From the NCBI GenBank assembly GCA_024710445.1, contig JANJUT010000177.1, positions 1-23,299 of the forward strand: 23,299 bases of DNA, in the 5' to 3' direction. The translations under genes were made by a program, and so were the position numbers. Positions 8,228 through 17,134 of this stretch are shown here, one piece after another. This DNA is from Thiobacillus sp. GTDB taxonomy: Bacteria; Pseudomonadota; Gammaproteobacteria; Burkholderiales; Thiobacillaceae. Every line of letters starts with the position of its first letter. Position 1 is the first letter of the stretch. The notes under the pieces were generated by a model. That model was not told the DNA's origin and did no database searches. It saw nothing but the letters and a program-made list of their open reading frames with translations.

Positions 8228-9922
8228 TTATTGGTTAACCGGCTCGGCGACGACCCGAATCCAGCCTTCGCTACGCTCAACCGGATTGCCCAGAGCGATG
8301 AATTCGCGCTCCTCGACACCTTGAATCTGGAACGCCTTACCGGGCATGTAGTGGGCGGGGTCGATAATGATGTGGTCCGTACCGATGGTTCCTGTCAGCC
8401 ATAAACCGGTGTGTGGCAGCCCTGCGCCGCTGTTGTCGAACCCGTTGACGGTATAGCCCGGCGTGGTGGTGTCGTACAACATGACCAGAACAGGGGTTCC
8501 TGCCAGCGTTTCAATCCCGACCGAACTGGTGTCATCGTTGAGGCGCGACAAGCGACGCACAATCCCCAGTTGCCAGGTGGCGGCGTCATGCGATTTGGCA
8601 CAGATGAGCGCACCGACGCGCAACCAGTCCTTGTCGCGGGATTCGACGACCGCACCATAACCACATTCGCTTTCGTCGTGCATGACCCAGCGCTCGACAT
8701 CGGACGAGTTGTGATTGACGGGAACCTGCATTTGCGATGCGCGCTCGCGGGTGCGGTCGGTAATGAAGCCATATACCTGGACGTCATCGACTTCGTCGTA
8801 ATTCAGACCCGAGCCATAGGGCGATGTGGCAACAGGAGCATTCGCAAACTTGAACTGGTCGACAATCGAACTGAAGCCGTGGGTGACATCAACCAGTCGC
8901 TTGATCAGTTCGCGCGGTGCGCGGCGTTGTTCGCGGGCTGCCAGTGAGGCCCAATGATGTTGCAGATGGTCAAGCAACTCCAGGCTCTCGACCGTGCGTG
9001 CGCCTTCAGTCAAGCCCAGTTGTGCAGGTGCCTTGCCTTCGCGCAAGGCCGTTTGCAATTCATTCAATTCAACCAGCAATTCGTCCGTAGCCCAAAAACG
9101 CATGGGTTTTTCGGGATCAGGCTTGCGCACGCGGCGCGGGCCGTGATCGGCGGACAGGTCGATGACAAAAGTATGGGAACGGGTGTCCAGCTGTGCGTCC
9201 AACTGGAGCATCCCGTGCCAGCCGCATAGCCAGCGGTCGAGCAAATCGAGCTGTTTGGGATACAGGGAGCCGGAGTTGGCCAGATCCAGCATCATGATGT
9301 GCGTGTAAGCGGATTCGCAACTGCATTCGGGCGCGCCATCAGCGTAGGCGCGTTGGCGTGTGCGGTGGAAACCTTCGGTCTCGGCTACACGGTACAGGTT
9401 GTGCAGACGCAGCCAGAGTTTCTCACCCGCCGGCAGGTAGCGGATCATGCGCCATTTCAGGAGTTGCCCAAAGGACTGGATGGCGCGCAGGGTGATGAGT
9501 GGAATTTGATCTTCGTGCGAGCTTTTGCCTGCGGCGCGAGAGAAATTCAGAACAAAGGTGTGATAACCGCGTGCGACTTCCCAAAACAGGCCATATACCG
9601 CGTGCCAGAGTTGACTTTCGACCAGACGGGACATCCGGGGATTGCGCAGGTACTGCCGAACCAGGGTGTCCTGCAGGTCGCGTGCCCGTTCGTCCAGCAA
9701 CATCAATACGGCCAGTCGATCCTTCGTGAATTGCGTCGAGTTCTCGTTAAAGCGCTTGATCTCGCCAAGAATGGCCTGCTGGCATTTGTAGGCGTCACCG
9801 ATCGGTAAGGATTCAAGCCAGCGCGTGGCCGTCTTGGTGTTGCTTATCGGGTCATCGGCTTGTTTTCCTGCAGGAATTAAACGAGCGATTCCAGATGCAA
9901 ATTTAACGGCCAGTGAATTCAT
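8228..9922 (-). CDS. Unrecognised 564-residue protein, possibly with a PilZ-like C-terminus
   Basis: I do not recognise this protein with certainty. It has no signal peptide or membrane segment and is probably cytoplasmic. The N-terminal two thirds look helical, with many Leu, Arg and Trp residues. From about residue 385 the sequence becomes beta-rich; the stretch with VMHDESECGYGAVVES followed by LRVGALICA and WQLGIVRRLSR resembles the barrel pattern of PilZ-like domains. An RRAPRE arginine cluster lies ahead of it. A PilZ role in c-di-GMP sensing would fit the MshEN motif of the neighbouring MshE, but that is an inference. The start ATG at 9922 has only a weak ribosome site. It lies between alaS and the regulator gene, with gaps of 251 and 217 bp, so it may be a single-gene unit. 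Confidence 0.7.
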   Translation of the reverse strand: MNSLAVKFASGIARLIPAGKQADDPISNTKTATRWLESLPIGDAYKCQQAILGEIKRFNENSTQFTKDRLAVLMLLDERARDLQDTLVRQYLRNPRMSRLVESQLWHAVYGLFWEVARGYHTFVLNFSRAAGKSSHEDQIPLITLRAIQSFGQLLKWRMIRYLPAGEKLWLRLHNLYRVAETEGFHRTRQRAYADGAPECSCESAYTHIMMLDLANSGSLYPKQLDLLDRWLCGWHGMLQLDAQLDTRSHTFVIDLSADHGPRRVRKPDPEKPMRFWATDELLVELNELQTALREGKAPAQLGLTEGARTVESLELLDHLQHHWASLAAREQRRAPRELIKRLVDVTHGFSSIVDQFKFANAPVATSPYGSGLNYDEVDDVQVYGFITDRTRERASQMQVPVNHNSSDVERWVMHDESECGYGAVVESRDKDWLRVGALICAKSHDAATWQLGIVRRLSRLNDDTSSVGIETLAGTPVLVMLYDTTTPGYTVNGFDNSGAGLPHTGLWLTGTIGTDHIIIDPAHYMPGKAFQIQGVEEREFIALGNPVERSEGWIRVVAEPVNQ

Positions 9923-9960
9923 GTTGTCAATTTATCAGGATGAATGACGGTAGAAATTCC

Positions 9961-9998
9961 AAATTGCTCTTGGGACTATAAAGCTTATTGAGCAATTT
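9961..9998. repeat. 9-bp inverted repeat in alaS downstream region
   Basis: AAATTGCTC at 9961-9969 pairs with GAGCAATTT at 9990-9998 around a 20-nt loop. It lies between the MITE-like element and the start of the 564-residue gene. No U-tract is obvious; its role as terminator or operator is open. Confidence 0.4.
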
Positions 9999-10004
9999 TT
10001 GTAC

Positions 10005-10171
10005 CTAGTACGACAATCCATAAGTTTGCGTACATGCCGAGACGCGCATCCGCGCGCCGGGTGCGCGAAGCGAGCCGCAGCCATAGTCGTTCTTGGGCGA
10101 GGTTGAGCGACAAAGCAATCGACGATGCGGGGCGCGTCGAACATAGCGAAATTTATGGGTTGTCGTACTAG
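10005..10171. mobile_element. MITE-like element, 167 bp, with 26-bp terminal inverted repeats
   Basis: The left end CTAGTACGACAATCCATAAG (from 10005) and the reverse complement of the right end, CTAGTACGACAACCCATAAA (ending 10171), match at 18 of the first 20 bases. The similarity continues less well inward: GACGCGC at 10041-10047 pairs with GCGCGTC at 10132-10138. There is no transposase gene inside. The ends contain CTAG/TA, compatible with a TA or CTAR target-site duplication as used by IS630- or IS5-type elements; this is inference. It ends 2 bp before the alaS stop codon triplet (minus strand), so it sits right after alaS and its RNA could fold into a long hairpin that ends or protects the transcript. 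Confidence 0.7.
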
Positions 10172-10173
10172 GC

Positions 10174-12792
<2,619 letters not shown>

Positions 12793-12834
12793 GGTGTTGG
12801 CGGGGTAAGGTGCATTAACGTCGAACAATAAGGC

Positions 12835-12840
12835 ATTGTA
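12835..12840 (-). promoter_or_regulatory. Candidate -10 box of alaS
   Basis: On the minus strand this reads TACAAT, one base off the sigma-70 consensus TATAAT. Transcription would start near 12828, leaving a leader of about 36 nt before the alaS ATG. No good -35 hexamer is seen at 17 bp, so the call is tentative. Confidence 0.35.
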
Positions 12841-12893
12841 TCCGCTAAAGTTCCGCCCGCTACATGGCTAAACTGGCGGAAATGGAGGGAAAT

Positions 12894-13436
12894 ATGAATG
12901 AAGACGATGTGATTGCCGCCACCCGTGAATGGCTGGAAAAAGCCGTGATCGGGCTTAACCTGTGCCCCTTTGCCAAGGCAGTCTATGTCAAGAATCAGGT
13001 GCGCATCGTGGTGAGTCAGGCCAGGCACCTGGACGGCTTGCTCGAAGACCTCGACCGCGAACTGGATTTTCTGGCCGAAGTGGATCCGGAAACTACCGAC
13101 ACGACCCTGCTCATTCACCCTACGTTGCTGCCGGATTTTCTCGACTTCAACGATTTCCTGCAACTGGCCGATGCGGCCGTGGAAGAACACGAACTGGAGG
13201 GTGTCATCCAGATCGCCAGCTTTCATCCCCGATTCCAGTTTGAAGGTACCGAGCCCGATGACATGGGCAACTTCACCAATCGCGCCCCCTTTCCCACCCT
13301 GCACCTGCTGCGCGAGGCGAGCATCGAACGCGCCGTGGCTGCCTTTCCCGAAGCGGAAACGATTTATGAACGCAACATCGAGACGCTCACCGCGCTGGGG
13401 CCTGCCGGCTGGCAGTCCCTGTGGGACAAGACGTAA
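12894..13436 (+). CDS. DUF1415 family protein
   Basis: 180 residues, the usual size of this conserved family of unknown function. Typical features are the GLNLCPFAK segment near the N-terminus, the TTLLIHPTLLPDFLDFNDFL stretch in the middle, the FHPRFQFEGTEPDDMGNFTNRAPFPTL core (written here only as landmarks FHPRFQF, NFTNRAP) and an ERNIETL tail. The conserved Cys-Pro and His-Pro suggest a metal or redox role, but none is established to my knowledge. I chose ATG at 12894, which follows GGAGGGA at 12884-12890 with ideal spacing, over the upstream ATG at 12864. It is the only complete plus-strand gene in the window and is divergent from alaS and convergent with the chromate operon. Confidence 0.9.
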   Translation: MNEDDVIAATREWLEKAVIGLNLCPFAKAVYVKNQVRIVVSQARHLDGLLEDLDRELDFLAEVDPETTDTTLLIHPTLLPDFLDFNDFLQLADAAVEEHELEGVIQIASFHPRFQFEGTEPDDMGNFTNRAPFPTLHLLREASIERAVAAFPEAETIYERNIETLTALGPAGWQSLWDKT

Positions 13437-13485
13437 TCAGGTGTGTGGCTCGACCGGATCAGTCAGTCAGCGTTTGCAACAAATG

Positions 13486-13938
13486 TCAGGTTGGAGTGAA
13501 CCCTGTGTGGCGCTCACCCTGAGCATTTTTCACCCAGGAGTAAAGCGCGTCGTACATCACCATGCCTTGGCTCAGCATCATGTGGTCGTCGGCAAAGTTT
13601 TTCGACAAGCCGAGTGAGAGCGCGAGCAGCCCGGCGCACTGCGGGGCGAGGTCGAGCCGGCCGGTGTCCGCACCGCGCACGATAATGGCAAGCTGTCCCA
13701 GCGCGGGGTCATCGAGATTGTGCTTGTCAAGGAAGGCGTCAAAGCTGCACAGCTCACCGTGGTGACCATATTCCACGCCAGGGATGTCGTAAGGAATGGC
13801 CCCTTTTTCCTTGGCGATGACCAGCACGTCGGCGGCAGGCACGTAAAGAAACTCGGCTGCCGGATCGATGAAACGGGCGACCAGCCAGGGGCACGCGATG
13901 CGGTCGATCTTGGGGCGTTCGCGGGTGATCCATTTCAT
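13486..13938 (-). CDS. Stand-alone ChrB C-terminal domain protein (chromate resistance)
   Basis: 150 residues that match only the C-terminal domain of ChrB. The segment DRIACPWLVARFIDPAAEF parallels DRLASAWLIQRFIDRKARF of the full ChrB encoded upstream. It lacks the N-terminal regulatory part of ChrB, so it is unlikely to be the DNA-binding repressor and may act as a chromate-reductase-like or sensing unit; the function is an inference. ATG at 13938 has AGGAGC (13944-13949 on the opposite strand) in front and fits the family start MKWITRERPKIDRIACPW. It is the last gene of the chrB-chrA-rhodanese unit, 64 bp after the rhodanese gene. Confidence 0.85.
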   Translation of the reverse strand: MKWITRERPKIDRIACPWLVARFIDPAAEFLYVPAADVLVIAKEKGAIPYDIPGVEYGHHGELCSFDAFLDKHNLDDPALGQLAIIVRGADTGRLDLAPQCAGLLALSLGLSKNFADDHMMLSQGMVMYDALYSWVKNAQGERHTGFTPT

Positions 13939-14002
13939 GGTGCGCTCCTGGTTCAGTGACCTGTTGCAATGTTGGTTTACGGCGTGGCAAGCCGTCGCAT
14001 CA

Positions 14003-14314
14003 TTACTCGGTAACCTTGCCGCCCGCGGCCTTCCAGCCTTCAATGCCACCCTCGATGAAGCGGGCGTTCAAGCCCTTGGTCTGCAGGGCGTCGACCACGC
14101 TGTTGGAAACCGAGCCGCCACGCGCGCAGTAGATGACAATTTCCCGATCCTTGGGCAGGCTGTCGGCCCACTCGGCAAGTTGCTCAGGATTCTTCCATTG
14201 CGCGCCAGGCAGGTGTCCTGACGCGGCATCGCGGTCGGTGACACGTCGCACGTCGAGAATCAGCTTGTCGGCGAGTTCGGATTTCAGCGTGTCGGGTTGG
14301 ATGGTGCGTTCCAT
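14003..14314 (-). CDS. Rhodanese-like domain protein
   Basis: 103 residues, a single rhodanese module. The active-site loop YCARGGS has the catalytic cysteine at residue 63, and the VRRVTDRDAASGHLPGA and FIEGGIEGWKAAG segments are classic for the fold. It probably transfers or carries sulfane sulfur, or reduces oxyanions; in a chromate operon a thiol-based redox role is possible. ATG at 14314 follows GAGGA ten bases upstream, a sequence that overlaps the chrA stop codon, so the two are likely coupled. No signal peptide, so cytoplasmic. Confidence 0.9.
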   Translation of the reverse strand: MERTIQPDTLKSELADKLILDVRRVTDRDAASGHLPGAQWKNPEQLAEWADSLPKDREIVIYCARGGSVSNSVVDALQTKGLNARFIEGGIEGWKAAGGKVTE

Positions 14315-14327
14315 GGGGTCATATTCC

Positions 14328-15665
14328 TCAAACGATGTAGGTGTAAGCAAGACCGACCGCCGCACAGGCGCCGATCACTTTCATGATGTCCATCTTGTAT
14401 TTCCACAGGGCAATGAAAGCCGCCACGGAGATCAGGGCATAGAACCACTCGAAACCACCGGAGAACGGTGCCGCCTCGGTGGCGCGCGGCCAGATCACAT
14501 GCCAGCCGAAAAATACCGCGAGGTTGAGGATCACCCCCACCACGGCCGCGGTGATGCCGGTGAGCGGTGCAGTGAATTTGAGATCGCCGTGAGTGGCTTC
14601 CACCAAAGGCGCACCCGCCAGAATGAACAGGAACGACGGCAGGAAGGTGAAGAAGGTGGCCACGCTGGCACCGGCAAAACCCGCCAGGAACAGGGCGTCT
14701 GGGCCGAATATTTCCTTGGTCCAGGCGCCGACGAAGCCGACGAAAGACACCACCATGATCAGCGGCCCCGGGGTGGTTTCGCCCAGCGCAAGACCGTCGA
14801 TCATCTGCGTGCCGCTCAGCCACTGGTAATGCTCGACACCGCCCTGGTAGACATAGGGCAATACGGCATAGGCGCCGCCGAAAGTGACCAGCGCGGCCTT
14901 GGTGAAGAATTCACCCATGTCACTCAGCGTACCGGCGGGCAGCATCAGCATTGCTGCGCCCCACAGCACGACGAACAATACGGTCAGGATTACCAGCCGG
15001 CCGGGCCGGAACCGGGTATGGGCGGGGGGCGGCGTGTCGTCGTCGATCAGCGCCGGGCCGTAGGACTGGTTGCTGGCGCCATGGCCGCCGCCGACCTTGA
15101 ACTTGTCCGGCCAGACCTTGCCGCCGATGAAACCCAGCACGCCCGCTGCCAGCACGATGTAGGGGAACGGGATTTTCAGGGCGAAGATGGCGATGAAGGA
15201 CACGGCTGCCATCGCCCACAACAGATTGTTCTTCAGCGCGCGCGAACCGATGCGCCAGGCGGCGAATACCACGATGGCCACCACCGCTGGCTTGATGCCG
15301 TTGAACACGCCCTGCACGAAGGTGACGTCGCCGAAAGCGAGATAGACGTAGGTGAGCGCCGCCAGGATGAACAGCGACGGCAGCACGAACAGCGTGCCGG
15401 CAACGATGCCGCCCCAGCTTCGGTGCAGCATCCAGCCGATATAGATGGCGAGTTGCTGGGCCTCGGGGCCGGGCAACACCATGCAGTAGTTGAGGGCGTG
15501 GAGGAATCGTCGCTCGGAGATCCAGCGCCGCTTCTCCACCAGCTCCTGGTGCATGATGGAAATCTGGCCGGCCGGGCCGCCAAAGCTGATGAAGCCGAGC
15601 AGCAGCCAGTACTTGAATGCCTCCCAGAAACCGGGATGGGCGGGGCGTTCGGTTGGCGTGGTCAA
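14328..15665 (-). CDS. chrA: Chromate efflux transporter ChrA
   Basis: 445 residues with two homologous CHR halves, the long-chain ChrA type. The first half carries FISFGGPAGQISIMH and LPGPEAQQLAIYIG; the second half carries ALVTFGGAYAVLPYV and GETTPGPLIMVVSF. About ten to twelve hydrophobic segments cross the inner membrane. The protein exports chromate, powered by the proton motive force. The start is TTG at 15665, with AAGGA seven bases upstream, 15 bp after the chrB stop. A central hydrophilic segment, rich in Gly, His and Pro, separates the halves. The family call is secure. Confidence 0.95.
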   Translation of the reverse strand: MTTPTERPAHPGFWEAFKYWLLLGFISFGGPAGQISIMHQELVEKRRWISERRFLHALNYCMVLPGPEAQQLAIYIGWMLHRSWGGIVAGTLFVLPSLFILAALTYVYLAFGDVTFVQGVFNGIKPAVVAIVVFAAWRIGSRALKNNLLWAMAAVSFIAIFALKIPFPYIVLAAGVLGFIGGKVWPDKFKVGGGHGASNQSYGPALIDDDTPPPAHTRFRPGRLVILTVLFVVLWGAAMLMLPAGTLSDMGEFFTKAALVTFGGAYAVLPYVYQGGVEHYQWLSGTQMIDGLALGETTPGPLIMVVSFVGFVGAWTKEIFGPDALFLAGFAGASVATFFTFLPSFLFILAGAPLVEATHGDLKFTAPLTGITAAVVGVILNLAVFFGWHVIWPRATEAAPFSGGFEWFYALISVAAFIALWKYKMDIMKVIGACAAVGLAYTYIV

Positions 15666-15680
15666 AATGGCGTCCTTAAG

Positions 15681-16622
15681 CTAGGGGGTGGTAAAAACTG
15701 CGTATAAATCATCCAGCATTTGTCCGCCTTGCTTGAGCAAGACGTTGTCATCCTGAATGCGTGTTTTCAGGCCTTTCAGCAGCATCTCGAAACCGGCTGC
15801 CTCGGGGGCATCGCCGCCCACGTCGAGGGCGTGGACGATGGCACCGATGCGCATCAGGGCGGAATCGCTTTCCAGTCCAAAGCTTGCAAGCAGCGTTTCA
15901 AACGTGACGCGATATCCAACGTGGGTGAACCGTGCACCATCGAAATCGAAGCCCAGTGCATTCGCCGGGCAGTCCTTGGGGTGCTTGAGCCAGACAAAGC
16001 GCGCCTTGCGGTCGATGAAACGCTGAATCAGCCAGGCTGAGGCCAGTCGATCCACCCACAGGTCCTGTCGGGTAGCCCAGGCCTGTTTCTGAAAATTGGC
16101 GGCGGCGAGATGTTCGGGCTGGCCACTCTGGACGTGCGGTTCGTTGGGAGCGTGGCGCGCTTGCAATGTGGCTTCCGCCGTCCGCAGTCGCGCTTCTGCT
16201 TCGAGTTTGGCCGTACCCGGAAAATAGTCCTGATCGGCCAGGGTTTCGTAACGCCGCCGCAGGGTTTTCAGTGTTTTAAGGGTGATGGCGGTTTTTTCGG
16301 CGAGGGGATCGAAGTGGGACAGGTCAGCCAGCAGTCCGGCGTATTCCGCAGTGCGATCAAACATGCCCCGGAAGGCCGCCGACTGCGATTCGTCTGCATC
16401 CACCCTGAGCAGCCAGGCCGTTCCGCTTTCAGCGTGCGTTTCATTTGCCAGCGCTTCAAGCGCCTGCCGTGTCGTGGCCGTTTCCGGCAGCAGCCAGGCA
16501 CCATCGCGCAGCGCTGCGCACCCCAGCCCTTTCAGGCCACGCCAGATGCGCATGCGCGCCGTAGCGTTCTGCGTGGGCAGCGTCATAACGATCAATAGCC
16601 ATGTAGTTATTTCTACAGTCAT
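15681..16622 (-). CDS. chrB: Chromate-responsive regulator/resistance protein ChrB
   Basis: 313 residues, the normal length. The N-terminus TTWLLIVMTLPTQNATARMR and RDGAWLLPE are typical of ChrB; the C-terminal ChrB domain begins near WVDRLASAWLIQRFID. In studied systems ChrB represses its own operon and releases DNA on chromate. I chose ATG at 16622. It has no Shine-Dalgarno, but a predicted -10 ends only 7 bases before it, so the mRNA is probably leaderless. Two matching 16-bp palindromes flank the start and are good autoregulatory sites. It is the first gene of chrB-chrA-rhodanese-ChrB-domain. Confidence 0.93.
   Translation of the reverse strand: MTVEITTWLLIVMTLPTQNATARMRIWRGLKGLGCAALRDGAWLLPETATTRQALEALANETHAESGTAWLLRVDADESQSAAFRGMFDRTAEYAGLLADLSHFDPLAEKTAITLKTLKTLRRRYETLADQDYFPGTAKLEAEARLRTAEATLQARHAPNEPHVQSGQPEHLAAANFQKQAWATRQDLWVDRLASAWLIQRFIDRKARFVWLKHPKDCPANALGFDFDGARFTHVGYRVTFETLLASFGLESDSALMRIGAIVHALDVGGDAPEAAGFEMLLKGLKTRIQDDNVLLKQGGQMLDDLYAVFTTP
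16602..16617. promoter_or_regulatory. Operator-like palindrome 2 (inside first chrB codons)
   Basis: On the minus strand TGTAGAAATAACTACA, a TGTA-N8-TACA palindrome with the inner G/C also symmetric. It starts 20 bp after the equivalent site at 16622-16637, which puts both on the same face of the helix. Confidence 0.6.
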
Positions 16623-16637
16623 GTAGCAATATTTACA
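16622..16637. promoter_or_regulatory. Operator-like palindrome 1 (over chrB -10 and start)
   Basis: TGTAGCAATATTTACA on the plus strand matches palindrome 2 at 13 of 16 positions. It covers the predicted -10 and reaches the A of the chrB ATG, an ideal place for a repressor. Confidence 0.6.
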
Positions 16638-16658
16638 TAGTCCGTGGGGGTGGGTCAA
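16630..16658 (-). promoter_or_regulatory. Candidate sigma-70 promoter of chrB
   Basis: On the minus strand -35 TTGACC (16653-16658), a 17-bp spacer, then -10 TAAATA (16630-16635). The -35 matches five of six consensus bases; the -10 is weak. Transcription would start about at the chrB ATG, giving a leaderless message. Confidence 0.5.
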
Positions 16659-16760
16659 TGAAATAATTGAGGCCAGGACGGTACCAGCGCAGGCGCGCTC
16701 AAGATGGCCTCATGGCATACCCACAGTGGATGTAAATGGGGGCAGGTGCTGGAGCGGGCA

Positions 16761-16790
16761 TGAAAAAAGGGACTTTCGCCCCTTTTTTCA
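16761..16790 (-). terminator. Intrinsic terminator of the nor operon
   Basis: On the minus strand RNA a GGGGC-GAAA-GUCCC stem with a GNRA tetraloop is preceded by six A and followed by six U. The 11-bp arms TGAAAAAAGGG / CCCTTTTTTCA make it nearly symmetric, so it could work in both directions. It lies about 66 bp after the last nor-cluster gene and separates the cluster from the chrB promoter. Confidence 0.85.
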
Positions 16791-16856
16791 CCGTAAGCTT
16801 TTCCTGGAACAGGTGGCTCCCCCCGCACTTCCTGGAAACAACCTTGCAACTGACAG

Positions 16857-17111
16857 TTAGCTGCCGCAACCACCGCAGCAACCGCCGCCATGAGCGGGTT
16901 TTTCTTCTTTAACTTGTACGCCGGCCCTGGCGAGCGCCGCCACCAGTTCCGCACGGGTCGGCGTATCGCCGTCGAGTCGGGCATGCAGACTCGCAGGGGC
17001 ATCGAAAAACGATACGTCCTGCACGCCGGGCAGCGTCTTCAGGCTGGCGCCGGCCTGGGTGGCCGCTTCTGCGCTGATGGAGTTGGCGATGTTGAGAATT
17101 TCAATTTTCAT
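16857..17111 (-). CDS. Small HMA-like protein with a CCGGC tail, last gene of the nor operon
   Basis: 84 residues. The body resembles a ferredoxin-like heavy-metal-associated fold (MKIEILNIA ... LPGVQDVSFFDAP ... ELVAALARAGVQV) but lacks the usual N-terminal CxxC metal site. Instead the C-terminus ends HGGGCCGGCGS, with three Cys and one His that could bind a metal ion. No signal peptide or membrane segment, so cytoplasmic. ATG at 17111 has AAGGAG ideally placed. It follows norD by 23 bp and precedes the terminator. A role as a metal or iron chaperone for NO reductase assembly is only a guess. I do not recognise a named family. Confidence 0.75.
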   Translation of the reverse strand: MKIEILNIANSISAEAATQAGASLKTLPGVQDVSFFDAPASLHARLDGDTPTRAELVAALARAGVQVKEEKPAHGGGCCGGCGS

Positions 17112-17134
17112 GTTTGCTCCTTGGGAATGAATAA

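Noticed and set aside
12793..12828. 12-residue N-terminal extension of alaS from a TTG codon
   Set aside because: AlaRS proteins start at the MKSS segment, and the TTG lies at the predicted transcription start.
14133..15707. 524-residue plus-strand open frame
   Set aside because: Antisense of chrA and part of the rhodanese gene; the product is His/Gln/Asp-rich with no domain.
16800..16839. Two copies of TTCCTGGAA about 30 bp apart
   Set aside because: Short and only two copies, between the last nor gene and the terminator; chance cannot be excluded and no regulator is implied.
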